Notes: generated by a model from the letters alone, not told the origin. A stretch of DNA of 64,000 bases from VRUE01 sp963715455 (GCA_963715455.1 OY970245.1:2542001-2606000), one strand, 5' to 3'. Positions 31,896-42,761 are shown, counted from the first letter of the stretch. Program-made: numbers and translations.

Positions 31896-33368
31896 TTACG
31901 CAGGGATTTGATCCTCGCCGGGAGCGGCCCAGCCTCTGGCCCGCTCCAGCGCCCGCCGCCACTCGGCGAGCAGTGCCTCGCGCTCGTCCCCGCCCATTGC
32001 CGGCTCATAACGCGCCGCCTCGCGCCACATCTCCCCGACCTGCGCGAGCGTCCAGCGGCCGGTCGCGATCCCGGCCAAGTAGGCGGCACCCAGCGCCGTC
32101 GTCTCAGCAATCTCTGGGACGACCACCTCGGCGCCGAGCACGTCGGCTTGGAACTGCATCAACCAACGGTTGGCCGCGCCTCCCCCGTCCGCCTTGAGTA
32201 CCGCCAGCCGCTCCCCCGAGACCGCCTCCTGGGCGCGCACCGCGTCGACCGCCTGGTAGGCGATCGCCTCCAGTGCCGCGCGAGCAAGGTGAGCGCGACC
32301 GCTGCCGCGGGTGAGCCCGACGATCGTGCCGCGGGCGTAGGGGTCCCAGTGCGGCGAGCCCAAGCCGGTCAGCGCCGGCACGAAGTAGACGCCATCGTTC
32401 GAGTCGAGCGAGGCGGCGAGCTGCTCGGTCTCCTCCGCCCGCTCGATCACGCCGAGCCCATCGCGCAGCCACTGCACGGCGGCGCCGGTGACGAAGATCG
32501 AGGCCTCGAGCGCATAGGCGGCCGCCTCGCCGCTGCCGCAGGCAACGGTCGCCAGCAGCCCGTCGCCGGGCTCCGGCGCCTCGTCGCCGGTATTGAGCAG
32601 CACGAAGCTGCCCGTGCCGTAGGTGTTCTTGGCGCTACCGGGCTCATGGCAGGCCTGGCCGAAGAGCGCCGCCTGCTGGTCGCCGGCGATCCCTGCCACC
32701 GGCACCTCGCCGCCGAACTCGCTCGTCGTGCCGTAGAGGTGGGCCGAGGGCAGCGGCTCGGGCAGCTGCCCCGGGTCGACGCCGAAGAGGTCGCATAGCT
32801 CCCCGTCCCAAGCCAGCTTGCGGATGTCGAAGAGCAGCGTTCGCGAGGCATTCGTGTAGTCGGTCGCGTGGCGCCCGGTGAGCTTGAAGAGCAGCCAGGA
32901 GTCGACCGTGCCGAAGGCCGCCCGCTCCGCTCCCTCGACGTTGCCCAGCAGCCACTCGATCTTGGTCGCCGAGAAGTAGGGATCGAGGACGAGGCCGGTG
33001 CGCTCGCGCACCAGGGGCTCATGCCCGGCGGCGCGTAGCTCCGCGCAACGCTCCGCCGTGCGCCGGTCCTGCCAGACCAATGCTCGGTGCAGCGGCTCGC
33101 CCGTATCGGGATCCCAAGCGACCACGGTCTCGCGCTGGTTGGTGATGCCGATGCCGTCGAGCTCAGCGCCCTGAATGCCGGCGTCGACGATCGCTTGCAC
33201 AGCGACCCGCCGCGTCACGTCCCAGATTTCAGCGGCATCGTGCTCGACCCAACCGGGCCGCGGGAAGTGCTGCTCGAACTCCGCGTAGGCGCGACCCGCC
33301 ACCTCGCCCTGCGGGTCGAAGACCAGGCAGGTGGTGCCGGTCGTCCCCTGGTCGATGGCGAGGATCAC
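31896..33368 (-). CDS. glpK: Glycerol kinase
   Basis: The 490-aa enzyme has the FGGY-kinase ATP motif AIDQGTTGTTCLVFD, GITNQRETVVAWD, the substrate segment KIEWLLGN, and LKADGGGAANRWLMQFQADV near the C-terminus. It phosphorylates glycerol to glycerol 3-phosphate. Length is normal for the family. The usual glpF facilitator is not adjacent; plsC follows 54 nt downstream and can use the product pathway. Confidence 0.95.
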   Translation of the reverse strand: MILAIDQGTTGTTCLVFDPQGEVAGRAYAEFEQHFPRPGWVEHDAAEIWDVTRRVAVQAIVDAGIQGAELDGIGITNQRETVVAWDPDTGEPLHRALVWQDRRTAERCAELRAAGHEPLVRERTGLVLDPYFSATKIEWLLGNVEGAERAAFGTVDSWLLFKLTGRHATDYTNASRTLLFDIRKLAWDGELCDLFGVDPGQLPEPLPSAHLYGTTSEFGGEVPVAGIAGDQQAALFGQACHEPGSAKNTYGTGSFVLLNTGDEAPEPGDGLLATVACGSGEAAAYALEASIFVTGAAVQWLRDGLGVIERAEETEQLAASLDSNDGVYFVPALTGLGSPHWDPYARGTIVGLTRGSGRAHLARAALEAIAYQAVDAVRAQEAVSGERLAVLKADGGGAANRWLMQFQADVLGAEVVVPEIAETTALGAAYLAGIATGRWTLAQVGEMWREAARYEPAMGGDEREALLAEWRRALERARGWAAPGEDQIPA

Positions 33369-33503
33369 GAGCGCAGCGTAGCCCTCACCCGCTGCCTCCA
33401 GGGCACTGGTTTTTGTCGCAAATTGACCAAACGAACAGTTTTCTTCTTGCGTTGGGACTTTTCAATCGCAAAGGATCGGAACCCCTACGAAAGGAGAAGC
33501 ACA

Positions 33504-33902
33504 GTGAATGACGCCCCCTCTCAACTGCTGATCACCGGAGACCAGCTCTGGGTCCTGATTATCGGCTCGATCGTGCCGCTGGGCGGCTACTACCTCAACA
33601 AGGTGATGCCCTGGAAGACGGAGACGTCGAAGGCGATCGTGCAGATCGTCCTGACCAGCATCGCGGCAACGCTCTACACAGCCGTCGCCACAGACATCGG
33701 CAGCTTCACGAGCTTCGTCGAGCAAACCTTCTCCGCGATCATCGCGGGCCTGTTTGCCCACAACATCCTCTGGAAGCCAGCCAACGTCAACATCAAGTTC
33801 GGCGCCAACCCGACCCCGACCCAAGCCGCTGGGCTCACCTCCTCCGAGGTCGCCGAACTCAGCAAAGAACAGAAAGAGGCGATCGTCATCCCCACTACCT
33901 AA
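33504..33902 (+). CDS. Small membrane protein, holin-like
   Basis: From GTG 33504 behind AAAGGAGAAG, 132 aa: an N-terminal TM helix (QLWVLIIGSIVPLGGYYLNKV), a second hydrophobic segment (AIVQIVLTSIAATLYTAVA), a third amphipathic stretch (VEQTFSAIIAGLFAHNILW) and a polar tail ending EQKEAIVIPTT. The two-to-three TM layout with a hydrophilic tail resembles actinophage holins, though no endolysin or phage gene is nearby. Its own terminator follows. Confidence 0.65.
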   Translation: MNDAPSQLLITGDQLWVLIIGSIVPLGGYYLNKVMPWKTETSKAIVQIVLTSIAATLYTAVATDIGSFTSFVEQTFSAIIAGLFAHNILWKPANVNIKFGANPTPTQAAGLTSSEVAELSKEQKEAIVIPTT

Positions 33903-33909
33903 ATGGCGG

Positions 33910-33955
33910 TTCGACGCCGGCAGGCCACGACGGAGCGCGGTCGGCCGGCGTCGAA
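33910..33955. terminator. 12-bp hairpin after the holin-like gene
   Basis: TTCGACGCCGGC (33910-33921) pairs exactly with GCCGGCGTCGAA (33944-33955), 8 nt after the stop. There is no following T-run. Confidence 0.65.
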
Positions 33956-33996
33956 TGCACTCGCGCGCACGAAACGGCACACTTCTTCCCACGGGC

Positions 33997-35421
33997 ATGG
34001 CACGGGCAAAGGAAATGACAGGGCAGCGAGGCTCCGACAACATCGTCGGGCAGGTGGCAGCGCTGCATGCGGGAGAGACCAGCTCTCGCGAGCTTGTCGC
34101 GGCCGCGCTCGAGCAGGCGGAAGCCGCACAGGCCGAGCTCAACCCCTTCCGGGTCATCTGTGCCGAGGAAGCGCTCGCCGCGGCCGAGGAAGCAGACCAG
34201 CAGCTCGCGGACGGGCAGCAGGCCCCGCTGCTCGGCGTCCCCGTGGCGATCAAGGACGATGTCGACCTCGGTGGCCACACGACCCCCTTCGGCTGTGGCG
34301 GCGGTCGCGCCGCCGTGCGCGACGCCGAGGCGGTGCGCCGCGTACGCGAGGCCGGCGCGATCGTGATCGGCAAGACCCACGCGCCCGAGGTCGGCCAGTG
34401 GCACTTCACCGAGACGCCGCTGCACGGCGCCACGCGCAATCCCTGGAACCCCGACCACACACCGGGCGGCTCCAGCGGTGGCGCCGCGGCGGCGGTCGCC
34501 GCCGGCGTGGTCCCCGTCGCGATCGGCTCCGACGGCGCCGGCTCGATCCGCATCCCCGCCGCCTGGACCGGCCTGATCGGCCTCAAGCCGCAACGGGGAC
34601 GGGTTTCGACCTGGCCCGACCCGGAGGCCTTCAACGGGCTCAGCGTTTACGGCCCGCTGGCCCGCAACGTCGGCGACGCCGCCCTGCTGCTCGACGCGAT
34701 CAGCGGCAACGTGCCGGCCGACCTGCACAAGCCGCAGCCACCGGCGGAGCCCTTCCTCAGCGCCGCCGAGCGCGACCCCGGCCAGCTGCGCGTCGCGATC
34801 TCCTTCGCCACGCCGTTCGGAGTGCCCAGCGAGGTCGATGCCGAGCACCAGGCGGCGATCGAGGGCTTCGCGGCGCAGCTCGCGGAGCTCGGCCACGAGA
34901 TCGTCCGCGTCGACCCCGACTACGGCCTGGTCGGCCCGGCATTGATCCCGCGCGGCATGGCCGGTGTCGAGGCTTGGCTGCAAGCCCATGGCGAAGACCG
35001 CGCCAGCCTCGAGCCCCGCACTCGCGCCCACGCGCGCTTCGGCCGCGCGCTTAGCGGCCTGCCGCTGCGCATCTCGCGCGCCGCTGAGCCCGGCCTACAG
35101 CGCCGCATCGGCCGTGTTTTCGAGCGCTGCGACGTGGTCCTTACCCCGACCACCGCCAAGCCGCCGCCGCGGATCGGCGCGTTGCAGGGCCGCGGCTACT
35201 GGGCGACGAGCACCGTGGCAACGGCGATCTGTCCCTTCGCCTTCGCCTGGAACGTCACCGGATGGCCGGGGATCAGCGTGCCCGCCGGCCTCACCTCGGG
35301 CGGCCTGCCGATCGGCGCTCAGCTGCTCGGTCGCGAAAACGACGAGGCGACACTGCTCTCGCTCGCCGGCTCGGTCGAGCGCGCTGCGGGGGGCTGGCCT
35401 TCGCCGGGATCGAACCCTTAG
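33997..35421 (+). CDS. Amidase-signature family enzyme
   Basis: The 474-aa protein has the Ser-cisSer-Lys triad: K in PVAIKDDVDLGG, first Ser in PGGSSGGAAAAVAAG and nucleophile Ser in GSDGAGSIRIPAA. It hydrolyses an amide bond; GatA is unlikely since gatB/gatC are absent and the sequence is of the stand-alone type. ATG 33997 is used; ATG 34015 is possible. Its stop shares four bases with the convergent GT2 gene. Confidence 0.9.
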   Translation: MARAKEMTGQRGSDNIVGQVAALHAGETSSRELVAAALEQAEAAQAELNPFRVICAEEALAAAEEADQQLADGQQAPLLGVPVAIKDDVDLGGHTTPFGCGGGRAAVRDAEAVRRVREAGAIVIGKTHAPEVGQWHFTETPLHGATRNPWNPDHTPGGSSGGAAAAVAAGVVPVAIGSDGAGSIRIPAAWTGLIGLKPQRGRVSTWPDPEAFNGLSVYGPLARNVGDAALLLDAISGNVPADLHKPQPPAEPFLSAAERDPGQLRVAISFATPFGVPSEVDAEHQAAIEGFAAQLAELGHEIVRVDPDYGLVGPALIPRGMAGVEAWLQAHGEDRASLEPRTRAHARFGRALSGLPLRISRAAEPGLQRRIGRVFERCDVVLTPTTAKPPPRIGALQGRGYWATSTVATAICPFAFAWNVTGWPGISVPAGLTSGGLPIGAQLLGRENDEATLLSLAGSVERAAGGWPSPGSNP

Positions 35422-36095
35422 GCACGTGCCCGGTACACCCGTGTGAAGTCGAGGAGCTGGCGGGCTCGATGGACGAAGCCGGAGAGGGATCTGCCGGTGG
35501 CGCGGTGGGAGAGGTCGAGCTCGTACTCGCCGACCCGGTAACCGGCGCGAACGGCATCGACGGTCATGCCGATCTCCATGCCGTAGCCACGGGCGAAGGG
35601 CAGGGTTGCGTGCAGCACCTCGACTCGCAGGGCCCGCTGACCGGAGATCGGCGCCGTCGCCTCGAAGCCGCTGAGCCGACGGATCGCCCAGCGGGCAAAG
35701 CCAAGCGCCAAGCCAAAACCGCCGCCGACGCGCTGTCCGAAGGCGGCGACCGCCAAATCGCACTCCCCGGCTTCGACCGCCGCAACCAGCGGTGCCAGGC
35801 GACCTGCCGAGTCGCCTAGGTCGCCGTCGCAGAGCAGGATCAGCTCTGGTGCCTCGCTCTCGCTCAGCGCCGCCTCGGCCGCAGCCGTCACGTTGGCCCC
35901 CTTGCCGTGAGGCCGCCCGCGGCTGACGACCCTCGCCCCGGCCGCCATCGCCACCTCGGCCGTCCCGTCGCTCGAGGCGTCATCCGCGACCCAGATCGCG
36001 GCGCCGGGGAAAGCCTCGAACAGGGCGGCAACCGTCGCTCCCACCCGGTCGGCCTCGTTGCGGGCGGCTACGACGACCGCCAAGGAGTCGGACAC
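35418..36095 (-). CDS. Family 2 glycosyltransferase
   Basis: The 225-aa protein has the GT-A nucleotide-sugar fold: LAVVVAARNEADRVGATVAAL, WVADDASSDGTAEV and LILLCDGDLGDS (DxD-like DGD). No TM segment, so it is a soluble or peripheral transferase, dolichol-phosphate-mannose-synthase-like in outline; the acceptor is unknown. Confidence 0.85.
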   Translation of the reverse strand: MSDSLAVVVAARNEADRVGATVAALFEAFPGAAIWVADDASSDGTAEVAMAAGARVVSRGRPHGKGANVTAAAEAALSESEAPELILLCDGDLGDSAGRLAPLVAAVEAGECDLAVAAFGQRVGGGFGLALGFARWAIRRLSGFEATAPISGQRALRVEVLHATLPFARGYGMEIGMTVDAVRAGYRVGEYELDLSHRATGRSLSGFVHRARQLLDFTRVYRARA

Positions 36096-36115
36096 GGCGG
36101 ATATTGTGCCGCGCC

Positions 36116-36328
36116 ATGGCAGACATCGAGGCGCACATCACCGGCAACGTTTGGAAAATCGAGGTTGCTGTTGGGGATCAGATCGAGGACGGGGACACGG
36201 TCGTCATCCTCGAGTCGATGAAGATGGAGATCCCGGTCGAGTCCGAAGACGACGGCACCGTGAAGGAGATTCGCTGCGAGGAGGGCCAGTCGGTCAGCGA
36301 AGGTGACGTCCTCGTAGTGCTCGAGTGA
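36116..36328 (+). CDS. Stand-alone biotin carboxyl carrier (biotinyl/lipoyl domain)
   Basis: The 70-aa protein is a single biotinyl domain with ESMKMEIPVESE, where the lysine of MKM is biotinylated. It could serve the carboxyltransferase at 6659 or other acyl-CoA carboxylases whose alpha subunit lacks a carrier. Its stop overlaps the start of the crotonase gene (GTGA). The biotin synthesis genes lie 4 kb to the right. Confidence 0.92.
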   Translation: MADIEAHITGNVWKIEVAVGDQIEDGDTVVILESMKMEIPVESEDDGTVKEIRCEEGQSVSEGDVLVVLE

Positions 36329-37131
36329 GTGAACAACTCGCCAGCGGCAAGCTCCTCCTCGACTCACCGGCCGAGGCGGTCGTTCGCCTCCGCATCTCCA
36401 ACCCCGAGCGACGCAACGCGCTCGACCACGAGATCCTCGACGCGCTGGCAGAGACCCTGCCGCGCCTCGACCGCGGGATCGAGACGCGCTGCCTGATCAT
36501 CACCGGCGCGCCGCCGGTCTTCTCCGCCGGCTACGACCTCGCCTCGATCCCCGCGGAGACCTTCGAGCGCGACGCCGAGGCGCTCGTCGCCCACCCCTTC
36601 CACGCGGCGATGGAGGCGCTTGCCGCCCACCCCTGGCCGACGGTGGCGGCGATCAACGGTCACTGCATCGGCGGCGGCCTCGAGCTTGCCGTCACCTGCG
36701 ATATGCGGATCTCCTCGGCCAGCGCCGTTCTGGGCATGCCACCGGTCAAGCTCGGCCTCGTCTACAGCCACACCGGACTACGCAAGTTCCTTCACACGGT
36801 GGGCCTGGCGCGCACCAAGGAGCTCTTCCTCACGGGGCGCAACTTCGGCGCAGCTCGCGCCGAGCAGATGGGACTCGTGCACCAAGTCGTCGGCGACGAC
36901 GAGCTCGACGCCATGGCGGTCGATTTAGCGGCGACGATCGCCGCCAATGCCCCACTCTCGATGCGCGGCAACAAGAGCGCCATCGACCTGCTCGCCGCCT
37001 CGCCGACGCTCAGCGAGCAGCAGGAGGCCGGCCTCGTCGCCCTGCGCGAGTCCTGCTTTGCCTCGGAGGACTTCCGTGAGGGAGTGCAGGCCTTTGCCGA
37101 AAAGCGCAAGCCCGAGTGGAAGGGACGATGA
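36325..37131 (+). CDS. Enoyl-CoA hydratase/isomerase family protein
   Basis: The 268-aa crotonase has VFSAGYDLASIP and AINGHCIGGGLELAVTCDMRISS (oxyanion hole), and MPPVKLGLVYSHTGLRKF in place of the usual GxPExxLG, so the canonical catalytic glutamate is missing. It may be a decarboxylase-like or thioesterase-like crotonase instead of a hydratase (inference). It is translationally coupled with the biotin carrier before it and overlaps the glycosylase after it. Confidence 0.87.
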   Translation: MSEQLASGKLLLDSPAEAVVRLRISNPERRNALDHEILDALAETLPRLDRGIETRCLIITGAPPVFSAGYDLASIPAETFERDAEALVAHPFHAAMEALAAHPWPTVAAINGHCIGGGLELAVTCDMRISSASAVLGMPPVKLGLVYSHTGLRKFLHTVGLARTKELFLTGRNFGAARAEQMGLVHQVVGDDELDAMAVDLAATIAANAPLSMRGNKSAIDLLAASPTLSEQQEAGLVALRESCFASEDFREGVQAFAEKRKPEWKGR

Positions 37132-37760
37132 GCGCGGCTCGCGAGCAGTTGGCCGCCAGCGATCCGACGATGTCGGCGCTGATCGAACGGATCGGTGAGA
37201 TCGACCTGGAGACGCGCCTACGGCGGCGCAGCGAGGAGCGCCCGGCCGACGCCTATGGGGCATTGCTGCGGGCGATCGTCGGCCAGCAGCTCTCGACGAA
37301 GGCTGCGCGAACGATCTACGGACGGGTGCTCGAGCTCTTCGATGGCAGCACCCCGCCACCCGAGAAGCTGCTCGAAGCCGAGGAAGCCGACCTGCGCGGG
37401 GCCGGCCTCTCAGGCCGCAAGGTCGAGTACATCCGCGACCTCGCTCAGCACGTGATCGACGGCGAGCTGGAGCTCGACCGGCTCGGTGAGCTCTCCGACG
37501 AGGAGGTGATCGCCGAGATCGTCGCCGTGCGCGGGCTCGGCGTCTGGACCGCGGAGATGTTCCTCCTCTTCCACCTGGAGAGACCGGACGTGCTCTCGGG
37601 TGGTGACCTCGGCATCCGCAAGGCCGTGCAAATCGAGTACGGGCTCGAGGAGATGCCGGCCCCCACCCGCGTGGTGGAGATCGGCGAGCCCTGGCGGCCG
37701 CACCGCAGCCTCGCATCGCTCTACCTCTGGGAGTCGCTTGCAAACGCGCCCGTCGATTGA
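37128..37760 (+). CDS. DNA-3-methyladenine glycosylase II (AlkA/HhH-GPD family)
   Basis: The 210-aa protein has the helix-hairpin-helix segment EIVAVRGLGVWTAEMFLLF with the catalytic aspartate further on in SGGDLGIRKA. It excises alkylated bases for base excision repair. There is no iron-sulfur cluster C-terminus. ATG at 37128 overlaps the hydratase stop (ATGA). Confidence 0.9.
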   Translation: MSAAREQLAASDPTMSALIERIGEIDLETRLRRRSEERPADAYGALLRAIVGQQLSTKAARTIYGRVLELFDGSTPPPEKLLEAEEADLRGAGLSGRKVEYIRDLAQHVIDGELELDRLGELSDEEVIAEIVAVRGLGVWTAEMFLLFHLERPDVLSGGDLGIRKAVQIEYGLEEMPAPTRVVEIGEPWRPHRSLASLYLWESLANAPVD

Positions 37761-37791
37761 GGCCAGTTCCAACGGAACCGACAAAGGAAGC

Positions 37792-39294
37792 GTGCGCCTG
37801 CGCTTCTTGCTCGGCTTCGCCCTCGTCGCCGCCATCGCCATTGGCTCGATCACGATCGCGCTCGTCTTCCACGAGCGCGAACAAGATAACTTCGAGGAAT
37901 CGCAGCAAGGGGCCGCCGTGCGGGCCGCGCACCAGGCCGAAGCGCAAACGGCTCTCTCGATCGGCCAGCTGGCCAGCGCCGCCGCCTTCTACCAAGCCGA
38001 GGACGGCTTCAACCGGCACGAGTTCGAAATCGTCGCCGACTCGCTGCTCGGCAGTGGCGCCCTCTCGGCAACCGCCTTCATCGATTCGGTGCCCGATAGC
38101 CAGCGCGCGGCCTTCGAGCAAAGCCACGGCGCCGAGATTCTCGAGCGCGGCAACCTCAGCGAGCTACGACCCTCCCAGCGGCGGCCGCACTACTACCCGC
38201 TCGCCTTCGCCGCTGCTGAAGGGCTGCAGATCAGCATGCCGATTGGTTACGACGTCGGAGCGGACGAGCCGCGTGGCAAATACCTGCTCCGTGCGCGCGA
38301 CACCGGCAAGCCGGCGGCGACCAGCGCCATGCGCCTGGGGGTTGGTGGCACCGGCGTCAACGTCTTCCGGCCCGTCTACCGCGACGGCGCCCCAACCGGA
38401 ACCGTTGCCGAGCGACGAGCGGCGCTAACCGGCTTCGCCGCCGGTGGCTTCCAGATCCCTGACCTGGCCGGAGCGGCCGCGGCGGCGCTGCCCGACGAGG
38501 TCGACGTCGCCCTAGTTGAGCGCGGCAAAACGATTGCCGGGCCCGAGCTGTCCCGCGGCGAAAGCGCCACCGCACCGATCCGCATCGCTGACCAGTCTTG
38601 GACGCTAGTCGTGCGCGATCCGAGCCGGCCCGGGGTCAGCCTGGCGTTGATGATCGCCCTGGTCGGCCTCTCGGTGGCGGCGCTGCTCGCCACCTTGGTG
38701 CTCATCTGGAGCCGCAACGACCGCATGCAGGATCTCGCGCGCCAAGCCAGCCACGACTCGCTCACCGGCCTCAAGAACCGGCGCCGCTTCGAGGAAGACC
38801 TGCGCACCGAGCTGGCACGCAGCCACCGCTACGGGAGTCCGGGGGCGCTGCTGATGCTCGATCTCGACCACTTCAAGCAGGTCAACGACACGCTCGGACA
38901 CCAAGCGGGCGACCGAGTGCTGGCCGATATCGCGGTGGTGATGAGCGATCGTGCTCGCGAGACGGACGTGCTGGCGCGACTCGGCGGCGACGAGTTCGCG
39001 ATTGCCCTACCGCGCTGCGAGATCGCCGAGGCGAAGGCGATCGCGGAGGAGGTCGCCGCCGCGATCCGCGCCCGCTTCAGCAAGCAGGAGGAGGCTCCAT
39101 CGCTCACCGCCAGCATCGGTATCGCGCCCTTCGGCACCGGCCGCCGGCTCAGCTACGAATCGGTGCTGGCCAGAGCGGATGCGGCGATGTACGCAGCGAA
39201 GGAAGCCGGCGGCAATGCGGTGCGCGACTTCGACCAGGATCGCCAGGGACCGCCGGCGCCGGCGCCGAGGGCCCCGGCCGGCAAGCGGACCTAG
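37792..39294 (+). CDS. Membrane diguanylate cyclase (GGDEF) with extracytoplasmic sensor
   Basis: From GTG 37792 behind AAAGGAAG, 500 aa: TM1 (FLLGFALVAAIAIGSITIALVF), a CHASE-like extracytoplasmic region (about 30-280, with FIDSVPDSQRAAFEQSHG), TM2 (LALMIALVGLSVAALLATLVL) and a GGDEF domain. RLGGDEFAIALPR is intact, and RETD five residues before it forms the inhibitory I-site. It should make c-di-GMP in response to an external cue. Confidence 0.92.
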   Translation: MRLRFLLGFALVAAIAIGSITIALVFHEREQDNFEESQQGAAVRAAHQAEAQTALSIGQLASAAAFYQAEDGFNRHEFEIVADSLLGSGALSATAFIDSVPDSQRAAFEQSHGAEILERGNLSELRPSQRRPHYYPLAFAAAEGLQISMPIGYDVGADEPRGKYLLRARDTGKPAATSAMRLGVGGTGVNVFRPVYRDGAPTGTVAERRAALTGFAAGGFQIPDLAGAAAAALPDEVDVALVERGKTIAGPELSRGESATAPIRIADQSWTLVVRDPSRPGVSLALMIALVGLSVAALLATLVLIWSRNDRMQDLARQASHDSLTGLKNRRRFEEDLRTELARSHRYGSPGALLMLDLDHFKQVNDTLGHQAGDRVLADIAVVMSDRARETDVLARLGGDEFAIALPRCEIAEAKAIAEEVAAAIRARFSKQEEAPSLTASIGIAPFGTGRRLSYESVLARADAAMYAAKEAGGNAVRDFDQDRQGPPAPAPRAPAGKRT

Positions 39295-40409
39295 CCAGCG
39301 CCCAGCGTTCGCCGCAGACGCAACACCCGAGCGACGGAGCTTTCAAAAGCGCCTCGCGAGAGGTCGCGGCTGCGCAGGCCTCGAAGCAGGGCCTGAGCGG
39401 CACGGGCGCCGGCGTGGTGGTCGGTAAAGAGGAGCAAGTCGGTGCCGGCACGGGCGCCGGCCAACCCAGCCATCGCTGGGCCGCCGAAGTCCTCGACGGC
39501 GGCGCTCTCCAGCGCATCCGTGATCGAAACGCCCTCGAAACCCAGCCGGCGGCGCAGCTCGCCGATCGCGATCGAGCGGGCAAAGGCCGCCGGCAAGGGC
39601 GAGAAAGCCGGGTAGATCGCCGTGCTGAGCATGACCAGATCACCACCACGAGCGACGAAGCGACGGTAGGGATGCTCGTCAACGGCGCGCAGCTCGGCGC
39701 GAGAGAGGTCGATGCGTTGGACCGCGAAGTCGGTGTTCTCCGCCGCCGCGCCGAGACCGGGGAAATGCTTCGCGGTGGCAGCGACCCCGCCTGCCTGCAA
39801 GCCCGCGGCGAAGGGGACCGCGGTCGCTGACACGCGCGCGGCAGTCGGGCCGAAGCCGCGATCCGTATCGGCAATCGTGCCGCCGGGGCGAGCGACGTCA
39901 AGCACGGGCGCGAGGTCGACGTTGACTCCGAGGTCGCGCAAGTTGGCGGCGGTGGCACGCCCCTGCCGGCGGCTGAAGCCAGCCCCACGCAGACCCATCT
40001 CTTGAGCAGAGGCGATCGGGGCGCCGGCGACGCGCTTCACCAGGCCACCCTCCTGGTCGATTGTCACCAACAGCGGGTCGCGCAGCCCGGGCGGCCGTGG
40101 GATCGCCTGGAGCCCGTGGATCAGGCGACGGGCCGCGGCTCGGGTGGAGATGTTCTCGGCGAAGAGAATCACCCCGGCGAGCTCGCCTGCCCGGACCATT
40201 TGCCTCACGGCGCGCGGCGCTTTCGTGCCCTCGAAGCCGACTACCAAGCGCTGGCCGACGAGCTGGGACAGAGGCAGTCTTTCCATCACGCTTGGCGAGG
40301 AGCGCGTCCCATCGCCCAGGGCCGCGCCGAAGGCGAAAGCGCCGATCGCCAAGCCGCCGATCGCGGCAAGCGCGATCCGTCGTCGCCGCTTGATCCTCGC
40401 CAAATGCAC
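39291..40409 (-). CDS. Glycoside hydrolase family 3, beta-N-acetylhexosaminidase-like
   Basis: From GTG 40409, 372 aa with an N-terminal membrane anchor or signal (RRRRIALAAIGGLAIGAFAFGAAL). NagZ-type features: VTIDQEGGLVKRV, AKHFPGLGAAAENTDF (KHFPG-x4-H region, here with E/N) and ITDALESAAV with the catalytic D. It probably trims peptidoglycan-derived or other GlcNAc glycans outside the membrane. Its stop shares CTAG with the GGDEF gene. Confidence 0.85.
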   Translation of the reverse strand: MHLARIKRRRRIALAAIGGLAIGAFAFGAALGDGTRSSPSVMERLPLSQLVGQRLVVGFEGTKAPRAVRQMVRAGELAGVILFAENISTRAAARRLIHGLQAIPRPPGLRDPLLVTIDQEGGLVKRVAGAPIASAQEMGLRGAGFSRRQGRATAANLRDLGVNVDLAPVLDVARPGGTIADTDRGFGPTAARVSATAVPFAAGLQAGGVAATAKHFPGLGAAAENTDFAVQRIDLSRAELRAVDEHPYRRFVARGGDLVMLSTAIYPAFSPLPAAFARSIAIGELRRRLGFEGVSITDALESAAVEDFGGPAMAGLAGARAGTDLLLFTDHHAGARAAQALLRGLRSRDLSRGAFESSVARVLRLRRTLGAG

Positions 40410-40439
40410 GTCCGGAACGAAGCCTAGCCTTGCGCTCCA

Positions 40440-41563
40440 ATGCCGCCCTTGATCTCCTTCGAGGAAGCGCTCGCCCTCGGCGAGCTCAGTGACCACCAGG
40501 AGATCGGCGAGCTCATCGAGCGGGCCTGGCAGGTGCGCCGCGAGAACTTCGGCGACTCGACCGATATGTGCTCGTTGGTCAACGCCAAGTCGGGTGGCTG
40601 CGCCGAGGACTGCGGCTTCTGCGCCCAGTCGCGCTACGCCGAGGCGGACACGCCGATGCACGCGATGATGGAGCCCGAGCAGATCCTCGAGCACGCCAAG
40701 GCGGCCGAGGCGGCCGGCGCGCACCGTTTCTGCATGGTCACCCAGGGCCAGGGTCTCTCCAAGCGTGACTTCGAGAAAATCCTCGCGGGCGCAGAGTTGG
40801 TCGCCGAGCAAACCAACCTCAAGCGCTGCGCCTCAATCGGCCACATGTCGGCCGAACGGGCGACGAAGCTGCGCGAGGCGGGAATCCAGCGCGTCCACCA
40901 CAACGTCGAGTCTTCGCGCTCCTACTACCCGGAGGTCTCGACCACCGTGCGCTACGAGGGGCGCCTACGCACAATCCAAGCGGTCAAGGAGGCTGGGTTG
41001 GAGACCTGCGTCGGCGGCATCCTCAACCTCGGCGAGTCGCGTCACCAGCGGGTCGAGATGGCCTTCGAGCTCTCCGAGCTCAACCCCACCTCGGTACCGA
41101 TCAACCTGCTCAACCCGCGCGAGGGGACCAAGTTCGGCGGCCGGCCGCTGATGGATGCCTGGGAGGTGGTCAAGTGGGTAGCGATCTTCCGCCTGATCAT
41201 TCCCGGGGCGCTCTTCCGGCTCTGCGGTGGGCGAGTCGAGAACCTCGGCGACCTGCAGCCGCTAGCCGTCAAGGCCGGGCTCAACGGCGTGATGATGGGC
41301 AACTTCCTCACAACGCTCGGAGCCGAACCGGAGGACGACCGGGAAATGTTCGAGGAGCTGGGACTGAACGTCGCCCGACAGCCTGACAACGGCGCCAACC
41401 CGCGGCCCGATAACCGCGACGGCTGGCTCGACGGCGAGACACCGGCCACGCCGATCGACGAGCTGATCGATCGCCAGGACGAGGCCAACTTCTGGGATCC
41501 TTCCACCCAGCTGCGGGTGATCAAGAAGGCGAAGAAACCTCCGCCTTACCCGACGCCGGCAGC

Positions 41564-41567
<4 letters not shown>
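40440..41567 (+). CDS. bioB: Biotin synthase
   Basis: The 375-aa radical-SAM enzyme has the CAEDCGFCAQS cluster motif, the YNHNxE-like segment (VHHNVESSRSYY, with H in place of the first N), and GRVENL near the C-terminus. It inserts sulfur into dethiobiotin. It is the first gene of bioB-bioF-bioD, with overlapping stop and start to bioF. Confidence 0.95.
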
Positions 41568-42757
<1,190 letters not shown>

Positions 42758-42761
42758 GCCC

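Noticed and set aside
35401..35421. GGGATCGAACCC resembling a tRNA T-arm
   Set aside because: It lies in the amidase C-terminal codons and no cloverleaf can be formed around it. No tRNA or rRNA gene was found in the window.
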